This document shows, one piece after another, positions 9,163-18,140 of a DNA stretch of 64,000 nt. Source of the stretch: CAWFGS01 sp963815535 (GTDB taxonomy: Bacteria > Pseudomonadota > Alphaproteobacteria > Sphingomonadales > Sphingomonadaceae); assembly GCA_963815535.1 (NCBI GenBank), contig CAWFGS010000001.1:682001-746000 (forward strand), given 5' to 3'. The notes beneath the pieces were generated by a model, which saw only the letters and a list, made by a program, of their open reading frames with translations, did not search any database and was not told where the DNA came from. Within the stretch, counting starts at the first letter, position 1. Every line of letters starts with the position of its first letter. The translations under genes were made by a program, and so were the position numbers.

Positions 9163-10633
9163 CTACTCCGCCGCTTCGGCCACTGGCAGCGGGGCAAACG
9201 CACCGCCCGGCACGGCGCTGGCAACCGGGCTGCATTGCCCGTTCGCAGCGCATGCGTTCACACCGAACAGCCAGTCGTCGCCGCGCACGCCCGCCAGATC
9301 GACGGTCACTTCCTTCTGGTCGATCTTGAAAGACATGTCGGCTGCGTCGGATATGACCATGAAGGTTTCCTGCGGACTGTCGGTGTTGATGGTGACGGCA
9401 TCGTCCATCCGCCATCCGGCCTCATCCGTGCGGCGCTTCACGATTTGGTAGCTGGTTGCGCCAGCGACCTTGCTCCCACATCAGGCGGGTGTAGGTTTGC
9501 ACGGCGGCCTGCGCGGTCGGGGCGGGCGGCATCGGCGCGCCCGCCAGTCGGTCCAGCGCGCGGATATTGAGCTGCGTCACCTTGGCGAGATAGGCGAAAT
9601 CGAGTTCCGACACGGTATCGCCATAGGTCACGCCGTCCTCGACGCGCAGATCCTGATGCTGGTGGTCGTAATCCTCTACCGCGACGGAAAATCGGATCGC
9701 GGGGTAGCCACGTTCCTGGAACGGGATCTGATCCCCGCCCCGCCCCATCCGGTCGGTGCGCCAGATCTGCCGTATGTCCAGCCCGCCACTGGCAACGGAA
9801 TCGTCCGCCACATTGTCCAGCCACCGCGACAGATTGCGCGAAGGGCTGTCGTTCTCCCCACCCGAACGCCGCTGATCGGCGCGCACGGCATCGGTCAGGT
9901 CGGCGCGCGGCCCTTCGCTGAAAACGCGAACGTGATCGGGATCGCAATAGCCGTCGGATCCGCACGATCCGCCCACGACGTCGTTGTTCAGGACAGCCTT
10001 CACCGTCCAGCCCTGCTGCGCGGCGTAATCGGCCATCAGACGCCCACCGTAAAGCCCCTGCTCCTCGCCGCTCAACAACGCATAGATGATGGTGGTGGGG
10101 TAGGTGCGGCTGGACAGGGCGCGCGCCGCCTCGATCACCAGCGCGCTGCCCGATGCGTTGTCGTTCGCGCCCGGCGCATCGCTGGTGAAATCGAACGCGT
10201 CGGTGGCACGGCTGTCGATATGGCCCTGCACGATGATAACCTCGTCCGGGCGCTCGTTGCCGCGCTGGATGGCGACGACGTTGACCAGCCTGGTGGGCTC
10301 GGGAATGCGCCGCCCCTCCACCATGCGTTCGGGCAGGACGACCTCCAGGCAATCGCCGCAATCCGCCCCGATATCGCGGAACTGCGCCGCGCCCCATTTG
10401 ACGGCCGCGCCGATGCCGCGGTCGGGATCGGTCTGCGACGACAGCGTGTGCCGCGTGCCGAACCCGACCATCGCATCGATATCCGCGCGCAGCCTTTCCT
10501 GCGACACGTCCGCCGCCGGGTCGCCCGCCTGCTGGGATGCTTGTGCGAGAGCGGGGGTGGCGATCAGGCAAGCGGTCATGGCGGAGACGGCGGCAGTGAG
10601 GGCGGCGGCCAGAGTGGCGGTTGTGTTGTTCAT
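9163..10633 (-). CDS. Secreted M28-family zinc peptidase, one frameshift
   Basis: An exported aminopeptidase-like protein of about 490 residues. The signal peptide MNNTTATLAAALTAAVSA... ends near ATPALAQ. The M28 domain carries the expected two-zinc ligand pattern: GHIDSR (His, Asp), PGANDNASGSA (bridging Asp), LLSGEEQGLYGG (catalytic and metal Glu), NNDVVGG (Asp) and a late EDYDHQHQD (His). Near 9455 one extra G shifts the frame. Without it, WEQVAGATSYQIVKRRTDEA follows, opening a C-terminal fibronectin-like domain that ends at 9163. So the apparent short gene at 9163-9441 is the C-terminus of this protein. Substrate specificity is not predictable; amino- or carboxypeptidase activity on periplasmic peptides is likely. 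Confidence 0.88.
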
Positions 10634-10710
10634 CGGGAACTTGTCCGCAATGGCGGCGCCCAATGCAAGCGGTTTTACAGCCGGCGGTTTTGCAGTGAGC
10701 CCTGCCACAA

Positions 10711-12267
10711 TCAGTAAGCGCGGGCGACGAAAACCCGTTCGACGGCGGGTGCACCGGTAAAAATGCAAGGCCCGTCTGCGGGTTCGGCATCGCGCGGCAC
10801 ATTGCGGACGGTCAGCTTCATCTCCTTCAGCTGTTCGACCACGCGTTCCAGCGCAGCACCGGTGGGTTTCGCCCATTGCACTTCGACCCAGCCCGGCCGG
10901 TCCCTGTCAGCGCCGTAGAACGCGCGCAAGGCATCCATGTCGATGATATCGCGCACGATATTCGTATCGCGCCGTTCGGTCGCTTGCGCCAACAGGTTCC
11001 GTTGGATCGATGTCAACAATTCGGGCAGATCGTGCGCGCAGTCATCGAGTGCGGGGGTCGTAAACTCGGGCTTCGCCGACGCGTTCCACAACGCATCGCG
11101 GCGCAGCATACTTACCTTGCCCGCTTCCATATCGCGGCCGCCGACCTCGACGATGACGGGTGCGCCCTTCCGCACCCAGTCCCACCGTTTGGCCGCCGCC
11201 TTGCCCGGCTTGACATCCAGCATCACGCGAACCGGCTCGCGCATGAAATCCTGCGCCGCCGCCGCATCGCGCAGTCTTTCGCAATAGGTAATCAGCTCGG
11301 CATCTTCCGCCTCGTCCTTGCCGCGCAGCATCGGCAGGATCACGATGTGATAGGGCGCGATGGCGGGCGGCACGCGCAAGCCGTCATCGTCGCCGTGGAC
11401 CATGATCAAACCGCCGATCAGCCGGGTGGAAGCGCCGAAGCTGGTGGTGTGGCAATACGCTTCCCCCTCCTCGCGGTCCTGATATTTGATGTTGGCGGCA
11501 GTCGCGAAATTCGTGCCGAGATAATGCGAAGTGCCCGCTTGCAACGCCTTGCCATCCTGCATCATCGCCTCGATCGACCAGGTTTCGACCGCGCCGGGGA
11601 AGCGTTCGTTCTCGGGCTTTTCACCGGCGATCACGGGCATGGCCAGCTCGTCTTCCGCATGGGTGCGGTATATTTCCAAAGAGCGCAAAGTGTGTTCGCG
11701 CGCACCGTCCGCATCCTCATGCGCGGTGTGCCCTTCCTGCCATAGAAATTCGCTCGTCCGCAGAAACATCCGCGTCCGCATTTCCCAGCGCACGACGTTG
11801 GCCCATTGATTGGTCAGCAGCGGCAGATCGCGCCACGATTGTACCCATCGCGCCATAGCATCACCGATAATGGTTTCGGATGTCGGGCGCACGACCAGCG
11901 GTTCTTCCAGCTTCGCGTCGGGATCGGGGATCAGCCCACCTTCGCCGTCGGCAATCAGGCGGTGGTGGGTGACGACCGCCATTTCCTTTGCGAACCCATC
12001 GACATGCGCGGCCTCGCGTTCGAAATTCGCCAGCGGAATGAACAGAGGGAAATAGCAGTTTTCATGGCCCGCCGCCTTGATCCGGCGATCGAGCAGATGC
12101 TGGATGCGCTCCCAAATGCCATAGCCCCACGGCTTGATGACCATGCAGCCGCGCACGCCGGACTCCTCGGCCAGATCGCCTTCCGCGATGACCGCTTGAT
12201 ACCATTTGGCGAAATCGTCGGCGCGTTTGACCGACAGCGCATGGCGGATGGGTTTGGTGTTGGACAA
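10711..12267 (-). CDS. proS: Prolyl-tRNA synthetase, archaeal/eukaryal type
   Basis: This class II synthetase charges tRNA-Pro. The 518-residue chain is intact and of the short form without the bacterial editing insertion. It shows RGCMVIKPWGYGIWERIQHL and ENCYFPLFIPLANFEREAAH (motif 1 region), VVRPTSETIIGDAMARWVQS, motif 2 in VRWEMRTRMFLRTSEFLWQE with GHTAH, and motif 3 in GGLIMVHGDDDGLRVPP. An anticodon-binding domain follows and then a C-terminal extension ending in ARAY; a terminal Tyr is typical of archaeal/eukaryal ProRS. The start is uncertain: I use a TTG at 12267 (LSNTKPIRHALSVKRADDFA) because no ATG is in frame. In the raw sequence the frame also fuses upstream with phaR, which is an artefact of a frameshift there. 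Confidence 0.93.
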   Translation of the reverse strand: MSNTKPIRHALSVKRADDFAKWYQAVIAEGDLAEESGVRGCMVIKPWGYGIWERIQHLLDRRIKAAGHENCYFPLFIPLANFEREAAHVDGFAKEMAVVTHHRLIADGEGGLIPDPDAKLEEPLVVRPTSETIIGDAMARWVQSWRDLPLLTNQWANVVRWEMRTRMFLRTSEFLWQEGHTAHEDADGAREHTLRSLEIYRTHAEDELAMPVIAGEKPENERFPGAVETWSIEAMMQDGKALQAGTSHYLGTNFATAANIKYQDREEGEAYCHTTSFGASTRLIGGLIMVHGDDDGLRVPPAIAPYHIVILPMLRGKDEAEDAELITYCERLRDAAAAQDFMREPVRVMLDVKPGKAAAKRWDWVRKGAPVIVEVGGRDMEAGKVSMLRRDALWNASAKPEFTTPALDDCAHDLPELLTSIQRNLLAQATERRDTNIVRDIIDMDALRAFYGADRDRPGWVEVQWAKPTGAALERVVEQLKEMKLTVRNVPRDAEPADGPCIFTGAPAVERVFVARAY

Positions 12268-12311
12268 AGGGGGTTCGCTTTTGTTGAAATCGTTGGAAGC
12301 GGCGCGTGTTG

Positions 12312-12876
12312 CTATTCGGACATCCGGTCGAGCTTTTCCTGCATCGCCGCCATCTGTGCGCGCATTTCGTCGAGCTCGCTGGCTGATGCCGTCGGTCGCA
12401 GGTTGCGATGGTCTGTCGGTTTTACGGCCCGGCAACAAAGCTTCCGTCGCCACGCGCATCAGCGCAAGGTTGGTTTCGGCGATCTTGGCGATCGGATTGT
12501 TGCCGATGCCGCGCTCCACAAATTCGCTCAGCCGGGATTGGTTGGCGCGGAAGTTTTCCATCGACGCTTCGAGATATTGCGGCATCAGCGATTGCATCGA
12601 ATTGCCGTACAGACCGATCAGCTGGCGCAGGAAACTGATCGGCAGCATTTGCTGGCCGTTCGCTTCTTCCTCCATGATGATCTGGGTCAAGAATGGAATG
12701 GGTTATATCGTCGCCGGTCTTCGCATCGACGACCTGAAAATCGGTCCCCTCCCGCGTCATTCGGGCAAGATCGTCCAAGCGTGATGTAGCCAGACGATGC
12801 AGGTGTTGTAGAGCCGCCGGTTCGCGTATTTCTTGATGATGACCGGATCGCCCGGCATCGCGGTTTTTCTGGCCAT
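12312..12876 (-). CDS. phaR: Polyhydroxyalkanoate synthesis repressor PhaR, four frameshifts
   Basis: PhaR binds DNA and polyhydroxyalkanoate granules and represses phasin and PHA genes. The sequence is spread over several frames but every block is recognisable: MARKTAMPGDPVIIKKYANR and RLYNT from the ATG at 12876, then ASSGYITL, then DDLARMTREGTDFQVVDAKT with GDDITHSIL, then TQIIMEEEANGQQMLPISFL and RQLIGLYGNSMQSLMPQYLE, and finally a coiled C-terminus SELDEMRAQMAAMQEKLDRM with TAG at 12312-12314. Three of the breaks (near 12805, 12775 and 12690) are repaired by deleting one T, one G and one T; the fourth is near 12420. The repaired protein is about 187 residues. The DNA-binding domain is the KKYANRRLYNT part. 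Confidence 0.88.
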
Positions 12877-12951
12877 CGGGTGCCCTTCGTTGGATGCAGA
12901 ATGCTGCGATAGCACCCGCCGATGCCGCAGCGCAACATCGCGGCAACTATT

Positions 12952-13998
12952 TCACCGGCGCAATCGCGGGCCGATGGTCGTCAGCAGCTCGTATTGCGAC
13001 AGGCCGCTATCGACCGCGATCGCTGGCAGATCGAACGGCACGTCGAGCCAGTCCCCCATCGCGACATCCGGGGCGGCCGTGATATCCACCACGATCATGT
13101 CCATCGACACCGTCCCCAAAACGGGCAGCTTCACCCCATTATGAAGCAACATCCCGCCCCGCCCCCTCGCCCGCAGGAAACCGTCGGCGTAACCCAGCGA
13201 CACCGTGGCGACGCGCATCGGTCGCTGTGCCGTGAAGCGGGCGTTGTAGCCAACGCTTTCCCCCGCCGCGATGTCGCGCGTGTTGAGGGCCATCGCGGCG
13301 ATATGGGCAACCTGTTCGATACGCCCGGCAAACTCGTCGCGCGCAACGCCGCCATATAGGGCCAAGCCCGGACGCGTAACATCGAAATGATAGCCATCGC
13401 CCAGCGCAATCCCGGCGCTGTTGGCCAGGCTGTAACGGCGCGCCGGGAACTGGCCGGCAACCTGGCGGAACAGATCGCGCTGTCGCTCGCTTGCTCCGCC
13501 ATCCTCGTCCGCGCTGGACAGATGCGACATAAGGGTATCGACATTCAACGCCGCTATGGCCGGGTCGCGCGATCTGTTCGGGGGTGATCCCCAGACGATT
13601 GATGCCGGTATCGACCATCAGATCGCACACGCCGCCACCCGCCGCGTTCCACAAACCCGCCTGCGCCAGTGAATTGATGACGGGCCGTGCGCCGACCGCG
13701 CTGGCATAGGCGCATTCTCGCGCGTTCGAAACGCCGTGCAGCACCCGGATGGCTGCGGGATCGACATGCCGTGCGACCGCGCGCAACCTCTGCCCAATGT
13801 GCGACGTAGAAGTCGCGCGCGCCGGCCTTCGCCAGAACGGGCACGCATTCGTCCACGCCCAACCCGTAACAATCCGCCTTTACCGCAGCGCCGGCCTCCG
13901 CCGTGCCCGACATGCCATCGACCGTTCGCCAGTTGTTGCGCCAGAGCGTCCGTATCGATCCGAAGTCGTACGGCGCGGGGTGGCTGGTCATCAATCAT
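12952..13998 (-). CDS. alr: Alanine racemase, three frameshifts
   Basis: A PLP enzyme that makes D-alanine for peptidoglycan. Blocks in reading order: RAVRLRIDTDALAQ, NWRTVDGMSGTAEAGAAVKA followed by DCYGLGVDECVPVLAKAGAR (Lys of VKADCYGLG binds PLP), HVDPAAIRVLHGVSNARECA, CDLMVDTGINRLGITPEQIA, then VDTLMSHLSSADEDGG, NSAGIALGDGYHFDVTRPGL and ALYGG, VGYNARFTAQRP (the catalytic Tyr), VATVSLGYADGFLRARG and VLGTVSMDMIVVDIT. Breaks lie near 13935, 13790 and 13560. The ATG at 13998 overlaps the stop of the MFS gene by a few bases, so the two are probably coupled. The repaired length of about 348 residues is normal. Confidence 0.92.
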
Positions 13999-15657
13999 GG
14001 GCGTCGGCGAAGTCGCGCGGTGGCCCGCCCGGCAAACCCCACCACGCGACGACCAGACCGAACGCCATGACGACCCAGGTGTACCACAATCCGGAATAGG
14101 CGTTGCCCGTGACCGCCACGATATACCCTGCAATCAAAGGCAGGAAGCCGCCCAGAAAGCCTGCGCCGAAATGGTAGGGTATCGACATCGAGCTGTAACG
14201 GATGCGGGCCGGGAACATTTCCGTCAATAGCGCCGCGACCGAACCGTAAGTCAGGGCGGACAGCGCGCCCAATGCCATCAGCAGCGCGGCAATCCCGATC
14301 AGATTGGGAAGCGGGGGGCGTTGCGGCGACAGATCGTATCCCGCCTCCTCCAGCCAGCCCTGCACCGCCAGCTTGCGTTCGGCATCGGCCAGTCCGGCAT
14401 ATCGGCTGATGCGCGTGCCGATCGCGATGGCGGGCACTGCATCGATGTCGCTTGCCGGGGCGATATCGTAAGCGACACCCAGCGCCGAAAGATCGCCCAG
14501 CATCCGCCCGCATTCGGCTTGCCTGAACTTCGGCAAACGGATCGTAAGTGCAGTCGCCGCCGATCAGCACGATAGGCGTTTCGGCAGCGCTTTTCGCAAG
14601 CCCCGGATTGGCGAGTGCGCCGATGCCCCAGAAAATCGGAAATACGAGCGCCAGCGTTGCGATCGCACCGATGATGATCGGTTTCTTGCGCCCAACCCGG
14701 TCCGACCATTTGCCGACCCATAGGTACATCGGCATGGCGGCAAGGCCGGCGAGCAGCATCAGCGGCTCCACCACGGACGCTTCCACCCGCATCGGACCGC
14801 GCAGGAACGACAGGCCGAAGAAGAACGCGGTGTACCAGATAACCGTCAGCACCCCCGCCACGCCGAACAGGGCGACGAAAATGCGTTTCTTGTTGCCGGG
14901 ATAGGTGAAACTTTCGACGAAAGGATTGGCCGATGTCTCGCCCGCTTCCTTCATCGCCTTGAACACGGGGCTTTCGCTCAGTTTCAGGCGCATCCACAGC
15001 GATGCGATCAACAGCAGGATGGACAGCAGGAACGGCAGCCGCCAGCCCCATGCCGCGAAATCGTCCGCCGGAATCAACGCCCGGCAGCAAAAGCACCACT
15101 GCGATGGAAAGGACGAAGCCGCCCACGACGCTGGCCTGAATGAAACTGGTGTACAGCCCCCGCTTTTCGGGCGGGGCATGTTCCGCGACATAGATCGCCG
15201 CGCCGCCATATTCCCCGCCCAGGGCCAGCCCTTGCATGATCCGCAAACCGATGACGATGATGGGCGCCGCGATACCGATCGTTGCCGCGCCCGGAATCAA
15301 CCCGACCCCGGCGGTCGCGATCCCCATCAGCGTTACCGTGACCAGAAAAGTGTATTTACGCCCCAACCTGTCGCCGAGGAAACCGAACAGGATCGCGCCC
15401 AACGGCCGAAAGCCGAAGCCCACGGCGAACCCGGCCCAGACCAGCAAGATTTGCAGCGTTTCATTATCGGATGGAAAAAACGCCGCGCCGATCAGCCCGG
15501 CCAGCGTCCCGTATATGAAAAAGTCGTACCATTCGAAAATGGTTCCGGCAGAGGATGCTGCGATAACCAGCCGTATCTCCTTGTCGGTCGGTTCGGGCAA
15601 CGAATGCGGCGTTTGGCTGGCCCCATTTGTGCGATCGTCGGCGGAAATATCGTTCAT
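13991..15657 (-). CDS. MFS transporter, metabolite:H+ symporter family, two frameshifts
   Basis: An inner-membrane symporter of about 555 residues with 12 predicted membrane segments. The N-terminus is cytoplasmic and polar; then SSAGTIFEWYDFFIYGTLAG begins the first helix, a hallmark of the ProP/KgtP/ShiA (MHS) family. The loop motif FLGDRLGRKYTF lies between helices 2 and 3, and YLWVGKWSDRVGRKKPI is its counterpart in the second half. An unusually long periplasmic loop (about residues 340-430) sits between late helices. Frame breaks near 15085 and 14540 separate three otherwise continuous segments. The substrate is unknown; relatives move osmolytes, dicarboxylates or shikimate. It precedes alr with a short overlap. 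Confidence 0.87.
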
Positions 15658-15690
15658 CTGTCGCAGTCCCCTCGCGTCGATCCGATACTC

Positions 15691-16128
15691 CTAACGCGGG
15701 TTCGCTGGCAAGGACAACGCCTGGGCCGCGGCGTTCCACACCAGCATGATCGCGCCATGCCGTCCTGCATGCGGGATCGCGGGGGCAAGCAATGCGATAT
15801 CGGGCCAATGTGGTTGCGGCCCGGAACCTGCCAACCATGCCCCCAGCGCTTGCCCGATGTCCCCGATACGTTGCCGGTTCCGGCCCATTGCACCACGCGC
15901 GAAGATTGCGGCGGACGCCTGCCCGATGGCGCAAGCGGTCACACGCAAACCGACACCATCCACCGCGCCGGAATCGGCAATGGATAGCCCTATCTCCAGC
16001 GTTCCGCCGCATGTTCGCGATCGGGCGGACCCGCGCATTACATGGTCGTCGGTCAACGGATATTGCCCAAGTTCCACCGCCAGCGCCAGTATTTCGGGCG
16101 TGTAGAGCGTGCCGGATTTTGACGGCAT
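15691..16128 (-). CDS. NifU/IscU-like iron-sulfur cluster scaffold protein
   Basis: A 145-residue protein of the IscU/NifU N-terminal fold, sequence MPSKSGTLYTPEILALAVEL. It retains two of the usual cluster cysteines in SARSRTCGGTLEIGL and RVTACAIGQASAAIF; the third position appears to be taken by a His near the C-terminus (AGRHGAIML). This subgroup is common in Sphingomonadales. A role in Fe-S cluster assembly or repair is inferred from the fold; it could instead bind another metal. Its ATG overlaps the last base of the cvpA stop (TAATG), so translation is coupled. An in-frame longer reading up to 16266 lies inside cvpA and is discarded. Confidence 0.8.
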   Translation of the reverse strand: MPSKSGTLYTPEILALAVELGQYPLTDDHVMRGSARSRTCGGTLEIGLSIADSGAVDGVGLRVTACAIGQASAAIFARGAMGRNRQRIGDIGQALGAWLAGSGPQPHWPDIALLAPAIPHAGRHGAIMLVWNAAAQALSLPANPR

Positions 16129-16649
16129 TATTGAACGACCGGCGACGGCTCTTTCAATCGCGCCCGGCGGCTGGACACCATTTCCACCAGCCCGTCCGCC
16201 GATGCATTTACCGCCGGATAGCTGCGCGCAGTCGTAATCCACGATGGCCGCCCGCCGAAGCTCCATTCATTGTCGAAACCGAGTGCCAAAAGCGAAAAGG
16301 CGATGACCACAATCAGCGCCCCTTTCACGGCCCCGAAACCGAAACCCAAAACGCGGTCGATCGGGCCCAGAACGGACCCCTTTGCCGCTTCCCCCACATT
16401 GCCGGCGATCAATTTCATCGCGGCATAGGGGATCAGCAGCAGCAGCACGAAGGCCAGCAGGCGGGTGCTGAAATCGGAACCGAAGAATTCGGTCAGCCAT
16501 ATCGTCAGCGGCGTATGGAGATAATGGATCGCAAAGGCCGCCAATATCCACGCTGCGAGCGACAGGACTTCCTGGGTAAATCCACGCATGAACCCACCGG
16601 TCGCGGCAATACCGACGATGAACAGCACCAATGCGTCGAACCCAGTCAT
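16128..16649 (-). CDS. cvpA: CvpA family membrane protein
   Basis: A 173-residue inner-membrane protein of the colicin V production family. It shows four hydrophobic segments: FDALVLFIVGIAATGGFMRG, VLSLAAWILAAFAIHYL, LLAFVLLLLIPYAAMKLIAG and VLGFGFGAVKGALIVVIAF. The GxxxG-containing RGF(T)xE loop after helix 1 and the DRVLGFGFGAVKG motif are typical. The family is needed for colicin V export in E. coli and is linked to envelope stress; the biochemical role is unknown. It begins 13 bp after the radA stop and ends overlapping the NifU-like gene, so radA-cvpA-nifU-like probably form one operon. Confidence 0.9.
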   Translation of the reverse strand: MTGFDALVLFIVGIAATGGFMRGFTQEVLSLAAWILAAFAIHYLHTPLTIWLTEFFGSDFSTRLLAFVLLLLIPYAAMKLIAGNVGEAAKGSVLGPIDRVLGFGFGAVKGALIVVIAFSLLALGFDNEWSFGGRPSWITTARSYPAVNASADGLVEMVSSRRARLKEPSPVVQ

Positions 16650-16662
16650 AAGATTGGTCGAA

Positions 16663-18078
16663 TTACCCTTCCGCCATTACCCGGTCAACCAGACCGGCAA
16701 GCTGGCGTACCGGCGAATATTTAAACCCGCGTAAACCGCCGCCGCGCCCGGAACCTGCTTTCGCGTCGTCTCCGGCATCGCCTTTGGTGTCGTTTGCCGG
16801 CGGCCCGTGTCCCGATTCAAAGCCCAGCTTCGCGGATTCACGCAATCGCAGCGGGCTGTGCGCGACGGGGCGGATTTCCCCGGCCAACGACACTTCGCCG
16901 AACCATACGCTGCGCTGTGGCAACGGTTTGTCCGCCAACGCCGACACCAGAGCCGCCGCTACGGCCAGATCGGCAGCGGGATCTGACAGACGGTAACCGC
17001 CCGCCACGTTCAGATAGACTTCGGCGGACGAAAAATTGAGGCCGCAGCGGGATTCCAGCACTGCCAGCAACATCGCCAGCCGCCCGCTGTCCCACCCCAC
17101 GACCGCACGGCGCGGGGTGGCCCCCGATTGTAGCCGAACGATCAACGCCTGCACTTCTATAAGAACCGGGCGCGTTCCTTCCAACGCCGGGAAAACCGCA
17201 CTGCCCGCCAGCGCGTCCTCCCGCCCGGTCAGGAACAGCATGGACGGGTTCGCCACTTCCTCCAGCCCCGCCTGCGCCATCGCGAACACCCCGATTTCAT
17301 CGACCGCGCCGAAGCGGTTTTTCAGCGCGCGCAGGATGCGATATTGGTGGCTGCGTTCCCCTTCGAAACTCATGACCACATCGACCATGTGTTCCAGTAC
17401 GCGCGGCCCGGCGATGCTGCCATCTTTGGTGACATGGCCGACCAGCACCAGCGCCGTGCCGTGTTCCTTGGCATAGCGGATCAGTTCGAACGCGCAGCCG
17501 CGCACCTGGCTGACCGTGCCGGGCGCGCCCTCGATCTTGTCGGAATGCATGGTCTGGATGGAATCGATCACCAGCATGGCAGGCGGCGCCATCGTGCCCA
17601 AAGTGGTCAGGATGTCGCGAACGGATGTGGCCGCCGCCAGCTTGATCGGCGCATCCGCCATACCCAACCGCGTCGCGCGCATGCGGACCTGTGCCGATGC
17701 TTCCTCCCCGCTGACATAAACCACGTCGCCGCCCGCCTTCGCCACGGCCGCAGACGCTTGCAACAACAAGGTCGATTTGCCGATGCCCGGATCGCCGCCC
17801 ATCAAAATTGCGCTGCCCGGAACCAGCCCGCCGCCCAGTGCGCGGTCGAATTCGGCCAGCCCGGTGGTTCGGCGCTGCAAAGGTTCGCACGGCGTGTCGA
17901 GCGCGATGAGTTCGATGGAGCGCCCTCCGCTCGACAGATCGTGCTTCTGCGAAAACACCGTTGCCGGTGCATCTTCGACCAGCGTGTTCCATTCCGCGCA
18001 TTCGGGGCATTGCCCCTGCCACCGATGCGACACGCTGCCACATGCCTGACAGATATACCGCCGCTTTGCCTTTGCCAT
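16663..18078 (-). CDS. radA: DNA repair protein RadA (Sms)
   Basis: A RecA-related DnaB-like helicase that processes recombination intermediates. The 471-residue protein is intact. It has the N-terminal zinc finger YICQACGSVSHRWQGQCPEC (CxxC...CxxC), Walker A GGDPGIGKST, the GEEASAQVRMRA stretch, Walker B MLVIDSIQT, the diagnostic ALKNRFG motif, and a Lon-protease-like C-terminal domain (EVYLNVAGGYRLSDPAADLA). About 25 residues rich in Gly/Asp/Ala near the C-terminus (PANDTKGDAGDDAKAGSGRG) are an extra, probably disordered insertion. It is divergent from the patatin-like gene (62-bp gap) and leads the radA-cvpA-nifU-like operon. Confidence 0.97.
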   Translation of the reverse strand: MAKAKRRYICQACGSVSHRWQGQCPECAEWNTLVEDAPATVFSQKHDLSSGGRSIELIALDTPCEPLQRRTTGLAEFDRALGGGLVPGSAILMGGDPGIGKSTLLLQASAAVAKAGGDVVYVSGEEASAQVRMRATRLGMADAPIKLAAATSVRDILTTLGTMAPPAMLVIDSIQTMHSDKIEGAPGTVSQVRGCAFELIRYAKEHGTALVLVGHVTKDGSIAGPRVLEHMVDVVMSFEGERSHQYRILRALKNRFGAVDEIGVFAMAQAGLEEVANPSMLFLTGREDALAGSAVFPALEGTRPVLIEVQALIVRLQSGATPRRAVVGWDSGRLAMLLAVLESRCGLNFSSAEVYLNVAGGYRLSDPAADLAVAAALVSALADKPLPQRSVWFGEVSLAGEIRPVAHSPLRLRESAKLGFESGHGPPANDTKGDAGDDAKAGSGRGGGLRGFKYSPVRQLAGLVDRVMAEG

Positions 18079-18140
18079 TTGGGGGCAATAAGCGGAACAT
18101 AGGCGGAACGCAATTGCGTAACACGCAATCGCGCGTCACA

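Noticed and set aside
9163..9441. Separate 92-residue gene after the M28 peptidase
   Set aside because: Removing one G near 9455 joins it to the peptidase as its fibronectin-like C-terminal domain.
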